Source: Calditrichota bacterium
GTDB taxonomy: Bacteria; Electryoneota; RPQS01
Length of the DNA stretch: 64,000 nt
Assembly (NCBI GenBank): GCA_020637395.1
Contig: JACJWA010000001.1
Location: 1,612,001 to 1,676,000, forward strand
Direction of reading: 5' to 3'
Shown here: piece by piece, positions 16,544-23,470 of the stretch
Numbering within the stretch: the stretch's first letter is position 1
Layout of the letters: each line of letters opens with the position of its first letter
Notes under the pieces: model-generated
Seen by the model: the letters and a program-made list of their open reading frames with translations, nothing else
Databases searched by the model: none
What the model was told of the DNA's origin: nothing
Made by a program: the position numbers and the translations under genes

Positions 16544-18070
16544 TTAGTTGTACTTCACGCGGCGCGGAATGTCGGCGTTCACATCCGTCGAGGCCTCGGA
16601 CGCCTGACCCCACTGCACGATATTGAAGATCGCGCGTCCCTCGTCGTCTGTCGCGTCGAGGAAGCAGGGCGGGCGGCGCGTCTTAAAGCGCGAGTCGTAG
16701 TGATATACCTTGTTGTAGCCCGTGCCGCCGCGATTCGAGCGGTGCACGTAGCCGCGGTTCCACTGCGTGATCGAGCCGGTCATGATGATCTCGCCGCGCT
16801 CATCGGGTTGACAGGCACAGATATAGTTGTCGCCGATATCGTTCATCTGCTCAAGCTGGAAGCTGCCGCGCAGCGCCACAATCGCCGCAGTCAGAATAAT
16901 ATCCGAACCCTGCGCCTGATTCTCGCGGCCGTTTTCCCACGTGTTCGCGATATATATCCACTTCTCGCCAACCACGCCGATAATACTGCCGCTGGGTCCC
17001 AACGCCGCGGCCGGAAGCGCGCCGGACGTGGGATGCGTCCCTTGCAGCATCAAGTTGTCAATCAGGCGGATGTTCTCAGAACAGCCGATGGTAATGCCTC
17101 CGTTCGCGGGAGTCATCACGCCTTTCAAGTCCAGCTTGCCATCCACAAACACACACGGCTTGGGGGTTGCGGCACAATCCACATTGATAGAAGGCGGAGG
17201 ATTGAGTGGATCAAACTCGGTGCCTTCTTCATAATAGTAGAAGATCGCACTCAGTCCGTTGATCTCACAGCGCCACTCCATGCCGTCCATGCTGAAGAAA
17301 TGTCCCTGCGCCGCGGCGCCGTCGCGAATCGGATCCGCAAGCTCGGGCAACAAGACCGGAGGCGCGTTGAAGATCGGATCTCCTCCGCGGAACTGACCGG
17401 CAGGCTGCGGCGACCCGGGCCGGAAGCTCGGCATCGTCGTCGAGACAATATCAAAGAACACCGGCAATCCGCCCACATTCTGCGTGGCAATCCAGTCGTT
17501 GGAATGCGTGCGGCCCCACAGCGTGTCGCGACCAAAGAAGCGGACGATGTCGCCGGGGAAGGTAATCGAGGTCTCAAAGTTCGTCAGGTACATATAGTCC
17601 ACAAAGCTGCGAACCTGAATGTACAGAACGGCTTTGCGCTTGACGATGCGCTCTTCCTCTTCCGAGATCGGCACGACCACCGTTCCCACGGCGGAAATGC
17701 GATACTTCGGAGAAAACGAGAAGATGTCGGCATCATTCAGCCCAAACGGCACCGGCGCGATCAGCACACTGTCGTAGCGACCGACTCCCGGGACTATGGC
17801 GCTATTTCCCGGAGGGGAAATCTCACTTCCCGGCAGCAAACTGAGCTGCTGCTTGTCCATGTAGTTCAGCCCGGATTCAATGATTCCGGTCTGCGCGAGG
17901 TAGTAGGCCTTCATCCCCGCTTCTTGATTCTTGACGTCCAACACTTCATCCGTCGCCCACTGCATGAACGCCAGCCCGGTTCCCAAGAGCGCGGCAATCA
18001 GCGCCATCATGGACACCAGAATGTATCCGCCTTCATGGCGGCGAACGGAGTAGAATGAGGTCCTGTTCAT
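16544..18070 (-). CDS. PilX-like pilus-associated protein
   Basis: A 508-residue protein with a single N-terminal hydrophobic helix preceded by basic residues and glycines (RRHEGGYILVSMMALIAALLG), the arrangement of PilX_N/GspK-like minor pilus components. The helix is followed by LAQTGIIESGLNYM, typical of PilX proteins. The large C-terminal part (from about 100) contains several Cys and many aromatic residues and resembles DUF4900-type proteins; its fold is not clear. It probably sits at the pilus tip or primes assembly (inference from family and location). Confidence 0.7.
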   Translation of the reverse strand: MNRTSFYSVRRHEGGYILVSMMALIAALLGTGLAFMQWATDEVLDVKNQEAGMKAYYLAQTGIIESGLNYMDKQQLSLLPGSEISPPGNSAIVPGVGRYDSVLIAPVPFGLNDADIFSFSPKYRISAVGTVVVPISEEEERIVKRKAVLYIQVRSFVDYMYLTNFETSITFPGDIVRFFGRDTLWGRTHSNDWIATQNVGGLPVFFDIVSTTMPSFRPGSPQPAGQFRGGDPIFNAPPVLLPELADPIRDGAAAQGHFFSMDGMEWRCEINGLSAIFYYYEEGTEFDPLNPPPSINVDCAATPKPCVFVDGKLDLKGVMTPANGGITIGCSENIRLIDNLMLQGTHPTSGALPAAALGPSGSIIGVVGEKWIYIANTWENGRENQAQGSDIILTAAIVALRGSFQLEQMNDIGDNYICACQPDERGEIIMTGSITQWNRGYVHRSNRGGTGYNKVYHYDSRFKTRRPPCFLDATDDEGRAIFNIVQWGQASEASTDVNADIPRRVKYN

Positions 18071-18243
18071 GATCTGTTCCCTGTTTGATCCTTGAATGGA
18101 CTAACCTTTAACAACGGGCAGCGGCCGCTTGCGGCGAAGCTCCCGCTCCCTGACTCTTCGTGAGCCAGAAAGCAAGACCTCTCGCCCGGTCCGGTGCTCC
18201 GTGTGTGGTCCATTCAATTCCACTGGAACAAACAGTCTGGGTC

Positions 18244-18271
18244 GGCTGCCGCGCCGCGAGGCGCGGCAGCC
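18244..18271 (-). terminator. GC-rich hairpin downstream of the pseudopilin gene
   Basis: A perfect 12-bp stem (GGCTGCCGCGCC with its complement) closed by a 4-base loop, located 38 bases after the stop of the pseudopilin gene at 18309 (minus strand). No U-tract follows (GACCCAGACTGTTTG). The rest of the 238-base gap (18071-18308) shows no gene. Confidence 0.5.
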
Positions 18272-18308
18272 CAAAATCTCTCTGCTAAAAGAACACGATT
18301 CGACGCCC

Positions 18309-19163
18309 TTAGTGGGCGATCAAACGTCCCTGAATAAACTCCTGAAAGTACCGGTTATTCACGATGGACTCTCCGAAATTCAGCGAGGCCACGCTGGTTT
18401 CATAGACTCGCTCGCGAATGTAGTCATCACCGTAGAGGCCAATCACATCTTCGGCACGATAGCGGTACTGCATGACCAACGTGATCTTCATCACCGATTC
18501 GCCGAACTTCTTGCGCGAAATCTCGTCGGTGAACACATTGGTGGCCGGATCCTGATAGAGCGGGAAGTCAATACTGAATGACTTCACGGACATCTCGTCG
18601 CGGCGGTCCATCGCGGCCAGTTCGTTCGGCCCCGAGCGATTGTCCCCGCGCCAGACATACATGCCCGAGCGAGAATTCGCCCACTCCGGCTGACGCCCGT
18701 TCAACAGGATGCCCTGATTCGAGCGATGTGACAGCGTGATGAATCCTCCGGTCATCGGCGGATCATAAAGCGACGTCGTGCTGGAGAAATAGCCGTCATG
18801 GATGTACGGAAAATGACCGGAGCCGAGATCCTGCCCGGCATTGAACCCGCCATTCTCGTTCACATATTCACCGATCGCGATGCGCCACAACGGATTGCGG
18901 CCACCCGCCAATTGCTGTGATCCCATGGACCATTGCAGCACATTGATCATCTCGGACATCGCCGCCTGGGCGTACTGGTCCATTTGGCGCTCGGCCATGG
19001 ACACGCGCCACTGCATCGAGAAGTCCCGATAGGCGGCCCAACCGCCCAGAAGTGCGGTCGAACCAATCATGATCACGATCGTCTGTTCAAAGAGCGTGAA
19101 TCCCGCCGCGCGGGTCAGAGTGCCAAGTCCTACCTTGCGGAGGACGGATTTGATGAAACTCAT
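18309..19163 (-). CDS. Minor pseudopilin (PilW/GspJ-like)
   Basis: A 284-residue prepilin-like protein. The ATG at 19161-19163 is chosen because AAGGAG lies 7 bases upstream and the protein then has a short basic leader. The class III signal reads RAAGFTLFEQTIVIMIG: cleavage after Gly21, Phe22 at +1 and Glu26 at +5, followed by a hydrophobic helix. The C-terminal domain has no recognised motif. PilD at 3512-4381 is the likely processing enzyme. It starts 10 bases after the previous pseudopilin-like gene. Confidence 0.8.
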   Translation of the reverse strand: MSFIKSVLRKVGLGTLTRAAGFTLFEQTIVIMIGSTALLGGWAAYRDFSMQWRVSMAERQMDQYAQAAMSEMINVLQWSMGSQQLAGGRNPLWRIAIGEYVNENGGFNAGQDLGSGHFPYIHDGYFSSTTSLYDPPMTGGFITLSHRSNQGILLNGRQPEWANSRSGMYVWRGDNRSGPNELAAMDRRDEMSVKSFSIDFPLYQDPATNVFTDEISRKKFGESVMKITLVMQYRYRAEDVIGLYGDDYIRERVYETSVASLNFGESIVNNRYFQEFIQGRLIAH

Positions 19164-19173
19164 CTCTGTCTCC

Positions 19174-19683
19174 TTATCGAGGTAGGTGGAATGTTGTTCT
19201 GAGGGTGATCTGCTGATCCCGCCCCGCGTCGTCCCCCTTGTCCGCCGTGGTGATTCCGGGGATGGCCGCTTCGGTCCATTCGGCATGGGCCGTGATCCGG
19301 AAATAGTCCGGCGCCATCCGCGTGATCGCGTCATCCACGTACTCAATCGGGTCGCGGTAAATAGTGGCGTAGGTGGGCCGGATGTCGCCGTCGCGGTCGG
19401 TCAGGACATCGAGACTGTACGGCGCAAGGTCGTTGGGCGCTCCCCACCACGACTGATTTCCCCTGTAGTAATCGGAGAATCTCATTCGCGCCATTTCTTC
19501 TTCCATGAAACCGCGCAGCTTAAACAGAGCGGTTCGGTAGTGCTCCTGTTGAATCAGGGCCTGCCGTCCATAGAGAAGAGAGTAGGAAGTGCCGATCGCG
19601 GTGATCGAAATGATGGTCAGTCCAACGGCTATGCCCATCAGGTCAATCGCGCCCCGCTGCAGCTTACGAATACGTTTGCTCAT
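19174..19683 (-). CDS. Pseudopilin-like protein without Glu5
   Basis: A 169-residue protein starting at the ATG at 19681-19683 (GAGG 6 bases upstream). A basic leader (MSKRIRKLQRG) is followed by AIDLMGIAVGLTIISITAIG. If cleaved after Gly11, the +1 residue is Ala and +5 is Met instead of the conserved Glu; an acidic residue (Asp) is at +3. The size, leader and position between pilT and a clear pseudopilin suggest a PilV/GspI/GspK-type minor component. GspK-type pseudopilins also lack Glu5. Confidence 0.6.
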   Translation of the reverse strand: MSKRIRKLQRGAIDLMGIAVGLTIISITAIGTSYSLLYGRQALIQQEHYRTALFKLRGFMEEEMARMRFSDYYRGNQSWWGAPNDLAPYSLDVLTDRDGDIRPTYATIYRDPIEYVDDAITRMAPDYFRITAHAEWTEAAIPGITTADKGDDAGRDQQITLRTTFHLPR

Positions 19684-19733
19684 GTGTGGCCTCTTCTGTT
19701 CGTTCCAGTGGTTCAAGGACCACCCCCCGGACG

Positions 19734-20816
19734 TTACTCCGAGAGATTGACCTCGAACAACTTGGAATTCTCAGCCACGTGAGCCGCCGTTTCGCGGCTG
19801 ATCATGCCCTTATGCAAGAGTCGCATGAGGTCCTGATCGAGGCTTTGCATACCTGACTTGCCGCCCGACTGAATGACGGAGGGTATCTGGTAAATCTTGT
19901 CTTCGCGAATCAAATTGCGGACCGCCGTCGTCGCCACCATGATTTCCGAGGCTACGATTCGACCGCCGCCATCCTTACGAGGAAGCAGTTTCTGTGCCAC
20001 AACGGCCTCCAGCGATTCCGCAAGCATCGAACGCACTTGCGTCTTCTGGGCCGCCGGGAAAATGTCAATGATACGGTCAATTGTCTTGGCCGCGCTGGAA
20101 GTGTGGAGCGTGGCAAACACAAGGTGACCCGTCTCCGCCGCAGTCAGAGCCAGCGAAATGGTTTCAAGGTCGCGCATTTCGCCCACCAGAATCACGTCCG
20201 GGTCTTCACGCAGTGCCGCGCGCAAGGCGTTGGCAAAGCTGTGCGTGTTCGCGCCCAGCTCGCGCTGGTTCATCATGCAGTTCTTCGAATCATGGAAGAA
20301 CTCGACCGGGTCTTCAATCGTGATGATGTGGAGCTCTTTGTACTCGTTGATCCAGTCCACCATCGTCGCCAGAGTGGTCGTCTTACCCGAACCGGTCGGT
20401 CCGGTCAGAAGTACCAATCCTCGGTCACGATCCGCCAGGTCGCGCATGACTTCCGGCAAGCCCAATTCCTCAAAAGAGCGAATCTCCGACGGAATCGTAC
20501 GGAACACCGCGCCGTAGCCGTTTATCTGCTGGAACACGTTGACACGGAAGCGGGCGATATCCTCGAGCTTGGCGGAGAAGTCAATCTCCTTCATCTCAAG
20601 GAAGCGCTCCATCTGTTCACGCGTCAACACCTGCTGAACGATGTTCTCAAGCGTCCCGTGCGCCATGCGCGGCAAGTTTAGCTTGCGCATACGCCCATGC
20701 ACACGGATCATCGGAATGGACCCGCTCGACAGATGCAAGTCTGACGCCCCCTGGTCCACGGCAAACCGAAGCAGATCAAAGATATTTATATGCTGTGCCG
20801 TTGCTACTTCAGCCAC
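19734..20816 (-). CDS. pilT: Twitching motility retraction ATPase PilT
   Basis: A 360-residue hexameric ATPase powering pilus retraction and DNA uptake. Walker A is GPTGSGKT (139-146), the Asp box is IEDPVEF (167-173), Walker B covers VILVGEMRD (208-216), the His box is ATLHTSS and the PilT-specific C-terminal AIRNLIRE motif appears as AVRNLIRE (298-305). The zinc cysteines of PilB are absent. It lies 100 bases downstream of pilA behind a 13-bp hairpin, which may lower its expression relative to pilin. Confidence 0.96.
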   Translation of the reverse strand: MAEVATAQHINIFDLLRFAVDQGASDLHLSSGSIPMIRVHGRMRKLNLPRMAHGTLENIVQQVLTREQMERFLEMKEIDFSAKLEDIARFRVNVFQQINGYGAVFRTIPSEIRSFEELGLPEVMRDLADRDRGLVLLTGPTGSGKTTTLATMVDWINEYKELHIITIEDPVEFFHDSKNCMMNQRELGANTHSFANALRAALREDPDVILVGEMRDLETISLALTAAETGHLVFATLHTSSAAKTIDRIIDIFPAAQKTQVRSMLAESLEAVVAQKLLPRKDGGGRIVASEIMVATTAVRNLIREDKIYQIPSVIQSGGKSGMQSLDQDLMRLLHKGMISRETAAHVAENSKLFEVNLSE

Positions 20817-20868
20817 ATCGCTCCTCGCTTCCTAAACCACAGGCCGTCTCAGACCCTCAATACATGGT

Positions 20869-20904
20869 CAAAGTGCGGAGCAGACTTCGCCGCTCCGCAC
20901 TTTG
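20869..20904 (-). terminator. Hairpin between pilA and pilT, probable attenuator
   Basis: A perfect 13-bp stem (CAAAGTGCGGAGC with its complement) with a 10-base loop begins 12 bases after the pilA stop. No U-run follows on the minus strand (ACCATGTATTG). Such a structure after a major pilin gene could limit read-through or protect the abundant pilin mRNA. Confidence 0.55.
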
Positions 20905-20915
20905 CCGGAATTTTC

Positions 20916-21344
20916 TTACTGTTCGTCTGGCTCAGGCAGGCCGTAGCCAAACCACTTGCCTTCCTTAATCTGGTAGCGGACTTCCTTGCCCGCACCGCCA
21001 CGCATCTGATCCGTGGAGGTCGCAATGATTTCATCCGGCGGAGAACCGGTGAAGTTGAACGTCCACTGCAACTGAGTTGACGGGGACAGCTCGAGGTACT
21101 TGGAATCAAGCAGATCCTCGACTGATCCCGGATAGTCGCCGCGATCCTGGTAGTAGATTTGTGCAGCCTGCCAGATGGAATTGATCGCCGTCTTGGCGTC
21201 GCTGGCACGGGCACTGTTCACATATTCAAGGTAAATCGGAACCGAAATCGCCGCGAGAATGGCCACGATGACCACCACGATCAAAATTTCGATCAGGGTA
21301 AAACCCTTTTGGTTCTTGCGCCGACGATTGAGCCGGTTCAACAT
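20916..21344 (-). CDS. pilA: Type IV major pilin PilA
   Basis: A 142-residue type IVa prepilin. The leader MLNRLNRRRKNQKG is cleaved after Gly14, giving FTLIEILIVVVIVAILAAI with Phe at +1 and Glu at +5; the mature pilin is 128 residues. The globular part (SARASDAKTAINSIWQAAQIYY) resembles GspG/PilE-type pilins; the C-terminus lacks a clear disulfide loop because Cys residues are absent. A strong ribosome binding site (GGAGGAAG) lies 4 bases before the ATG. It is the first gene of the pil block, with a long upstream region. Confidence 0.93.
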   Translation of the reverse strand: MLNRLNRRRKNQKGFTLIEILIVVVIVAILAAISVPIYLEYVNSARASDAKTAINSIWQAAQIYYQDRGDYPGSVEDLLDSKYLELSPSTQLQWTFNFTGSPPDEIIATSTDQMRGGAGKEVRYQIKEGKWFGYGLPEPDEQ

Positions 21345-21737
21345 GTCACTTCCTCCATTAATGGCTTACCGTTGCAGATTCCCCGTGCTCGAATCCCTTC
21401 AATTGCACGGTCCTCCATGAATTTGATGTCTCTCAACTTACGATGAGAGGCTCAATTAATCAAGTCCTCAGAGGTCCGTCTTTCAATTCAGATTCCTTGC
21501 AACTCAATAACTTACGGCAACAATTACGCCCAGATTGCTGTGTCATTTGAACTTCTAACTTTAATAATTACAACATCACATGGTTAGAGATGCTGTGCAA
21601 ACCGTGCAAAAGATGCATATTCTGCACGTGGCGACAAAACACTGTGAATAACTGCTCCCGTTAAGTCGAGAGACGAGAGGCACTTACTTGTTGGCAAATC
21701 AAGACGCCAGGCGTCGCTTCTCAGCCCCCAAAACGAC
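21345..21737 (-). other. Non-coding leader and promoter region upstream of pilA
   Basis: About 390 bases of comparatively A+T-rich sequence with no credible gene lie between pilA and the terminator of the sigma/anti-sigma operon. It must contain the pilA promoter. The only sigma-54-like match I see on the minus strand is listed separately. The repeated GTGCAA/TGCA words near 21594-21630 may be operator half-sites, but nothing is certain. Confidence 0.5.
21517..21532 (-). promoter_or_regulatory. Weak sigma-54-type promoter candidate for pilA
   Basis: Read on the minus strand: TGGGCGTAATTGTTGC. The GG and GC dinucleotides are 10 bases apart as required and the -12 TTGC is intact, but the -24 element departs from TGGCAC. 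The resulting leader would be about 160 bases. PilA genes are often sigma-54/PilR controlled and rpoN is in this window, so it is worth noting, but the match is poor. Confidence 0.25.
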
Positions 21738-21763
21738 CAACAGCGGCCAATTGGCCGCTGTTG
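21738..21763 (-). terminator. Perfect palindromic terminator of the sigma/anti-sigma operon
   Basis: A 26-base perfect palindrome centred at 21750/21751 (arms CAACAGCGGCC plus central AATT), 24 bases after the anti-sigma stop. On the minus strand it is followed by GTCGTTTT, a short U-tract. It isolates the pilA leader from the upstream operon. Confidence 0.75.
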
Positions 21764-21786
21764 AGCTTCCGACTCTGGTCGCGAGA

Positions 21787-22287
21787 TCAAACGTCCACGC
21801 AACACTTCCCCTGCATACTCGAATAAGCCACAACGAGGACAACCACTGGAAGCAAAACCGCTAACAGCACATACGGCTGCTGCGAAAACCAATGCGTCCC
21901 CAAGACCTGATCCAGCCACCCCGCGCCCTCAAACATCTCGACCGTCACTCTGTTCCACAGGTCACGTCCCCAAATCATGGCCACCAGGACGACTCCGATA
22001 GCGGGAGCCAGACCCACCAGCCAATCCAGCCACGTGGCGCGCTCCTTGACGGGTTCGGGCATAGGACGAATCTTGCGCAAGACCGAGTTTGTAAATCCCA
22101 CCGAAGGACGCAGCTCGGGCAGCGCGGCAAGTGCGCGATCCAGTCCGGAAATCTGGCGATACATGTCCGCCAGTCCTGGAGTGTGCGAAAGTTTCTCGTC
22201 GAACTGCGCCGCTTCTTCGGAAGACATGTCGCCATGCAGCCGACGGCAAATCAGCTCAACCGCTTGCTCTTTATTCATTCTTGCCAT
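21787..22287 (-). CDS. Putative anti-sigma factor, membrane-bound
   Basis: A 166-residue protein. The N-terminal helical part (MARMNKEQAVELICRRLHGDMSSEEAAQ...) looks like an anti-sigma/zinc-finger domain, but the expected H-x3-C-x2-C has become HTPGLADM, keeping only the His. Two hydrophobic segments follow (WLVGLAPAIGVVLVAMIWG and YVLLAVLLPVVVLVVAYSS), and it ends GKCCVDV. It overlaps the sigma gene by 13 bases; the start at 22287 has GGAGGG upstream, while an alternative ATG (22278) shares ATGA with the sigma stop. Cotranslation with an ECF sigma factor is the main evidence for its role. Confidence 0.65.
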   Translation of the reverse strand: MARMNKEQAVELICRRLHGDMSSEEAAQFDEKLSHTPGLADMYRQISGLDRALAALPELRPSVGFTNSVLRKIRPMPEPVKERATWLDWLVGLAPAIGVVLVAMIWGRDLWNRVTVEMFEGAGWLDQVLGTHWFSQQPYVLLAVLLPVVVLVVAYSSMQGKCCVDV

Positions 22288-22922
22288 TCCAGTCCCTCCA
22301 GACTATCTCCAAACATCTGTTCCCGCAGCCAGGCTTTGCCCCGAAACAGATAACTCTTTACTGTTCCCACCGGAACATCCATGATTTCCGAGATCTCGTT
22401 ATAGGACAATTGCTTCAAATAGAACAACACCACGGCCTGTCGGTGTTTTTCGGGCATATTGGGAAGCAGTCTGATCATCTGTTCCTTCAGCAGAACCTCG
22501 TCAGCATACGGGTTCTCTTCTCCATCACTCACAAACTGCGGCCCTCGTTCCACTGTGGGGTCGTCAATATCATAGAACTGCGAGCGCGATCGCGCCGTCT
22601 TGCTCTCGGCAATTGCCAGATTCAGAGCGATTCGATACACCCACGTGGAGAGCTTGCACTCCCCGCGAAAATTGTGCAGACCCTTCCAAACCCTGATGAA
22701 GACCTCTTGAGCCAGATCTTCGGCATTCTCCACCCGGCCGGACATCCTGGCTACAAGATTCAAGACCAATCCCTTATATTGATCAATCAGTTCGGCAAAC
22801 GCATGTTCGTCCCCGGACCGAATACGCTCAATTAAGGCAAGATCTTGTTCCTCTGTCTGCGGAGATGACACCGAGTCCCCTATTTTTAAGAAGTGAGCGG
22901 CAACCTCGGGAAAAAGTTGCAT
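22275..22922 (-). CDS. ECF-subfamily RNA polymerase sigma factor
   Basis: A 215-residue sigma-70 family protein of the extracytoplasmic function type. Region 2 is visible at about 38-105 (AFAELIDQYKGLVLNLVARM, AEDLAQEVFIRVWKGL, FRGECKLSTWVYRIALN) and region 4 at about 150-205 (LPEKHRQAVVLFYL-like, LSYNEISEIMDVPVGTVKSYLFRGK). Region 3 is absent. It resembles RpoE/SigW. It is divergently oriented to the membrane protein gene at 23051, with 128 bases between, and overlaps its putative anti-sigma gene. Confidence 0.9.
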   Translation of the reverse strand: MQLFPEVAAHFLKIGDSVSSPQTEEQDLALIERIRSGDEHAFAELIDQYKGLVLNLVARMSGRVENAEDLAQEVFIRVWKGLHNFRGECKLSTWVYRIALNLAIAESKTARSRSQFYDIDDPTVERGPQFVSDGEENPYADEVLLKEQMIRLLPNMPEKHRQAVVLFYLKQLSYNEISEIMDVPVGTVKSYLFRGKAWLREQMFGDSLEGLEWQE

Positions 22923-23050
22923 GACCCCCTTGCAACCTTATCTTGGTTCCTCCGCTCCTAAGAAACGAACGGGTATATCCTGGGGCCTCCGACGAGGCGG
23001 CCAATTGGCAAGAGGGCGTTCGTTTTCGGCCTTAGTTTAGGAGAATTAAA

Positions 23051-23470
23051 ATGTTAGATGATGTAATTGGCGCACTGATCGGACTGGTTGTCGTCTCCGG
23101 CATCCTCCTCCTCGTCCTCATTGTGGTCATCATGGACAATCGAACTCGCAGGATGCGGGTCAAGCTGCTCCATGAAGAGCGCATGTTGGCGTTGGACAAG
23201 GGTTTGCCCGTTCCCATGGACTATCAGGATGGCGTCCGACAAAAACGCCGCCCCTATGTTCGGGGCCTGGTCTTCCTGGGAATTGGGATTGCGCTCCTGG
23301 CGTGGTCCGGGATGGCTGCCGGGGATGAAGATTTGGCCGGTATGGCTATGGTCCCGACGATGATAGGTTTAGCCTTGATTGCCGGAGACTGGCTCAATGA
23401 GCGTAGAAATGCGCCTAAGGCGCAAGTCGAGAGAGGCGACTATGCCTCGGAGCCTGTGAAGTATCCATAG
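23051..23470 (+). CDS. Small membrane protein of unknown function
   Basis: A 139-residue protein with an N-terminal membrane helix (VIGALIGLVVVSGILLLVLIVVIM), a basic cytoplasmic stretch (RTRRMRVKLLHEERMLALDKGLPVP) and two further hydrophobic segments near residues 70-115. The plan (helix, then a conserved-looking 'EERMLALDKGLPVP') resembles DUF6249-type proteins seen beside ECF sigma genes. The start has AGGAG 7 bases upstream. Its last 56 bases overlap the 3' end of nadB on the other strand. It is divergent from the sigma factor and might be one of its targets (inference). Confidence 0.7.
   Translation: MLDDVIGALIGLVVVSGILLLVLIVVIMDNRTRRMRVKLLHEERMLALDKGLPVPMDYQDGVRQKRRPYVRGLVFLGIGIALLAWSGMAAGDEDLAGMAMVPTMIGLALIAGDWLNERRNAPKAQVERGDYASEPVKYP

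Noticed and set aside
16499..18058. Long plus-strand frame opposite the PilX-like gene
   Set aside because: It lies exactly antisense to a gene with clear PilX features, is Arg/His-rich as expected of a GC-driven shadow frame and has no ribosome site.
18091..18217. 10-bp inverted repeat (TTGAATGGAC / GTCCATTCAA) 100 bases apart
   Set aside because: Too distant and short to distinguish from chance in a 64-kb window.
21376..21400. tRNA T-arm-like sequence near pilA
   Set aside because: The GCTCGAATCCC-like stretch has no matching acceptor, D or anticodon arms nearby.
21594..21625. A second sigma-54-like site (TTGCACGG...TTTGCA) upstream of pilA
   Set aside because: Spacing between the -24 and -12 dinucleotides is 8 bases rather than 10 and the GG is missing.
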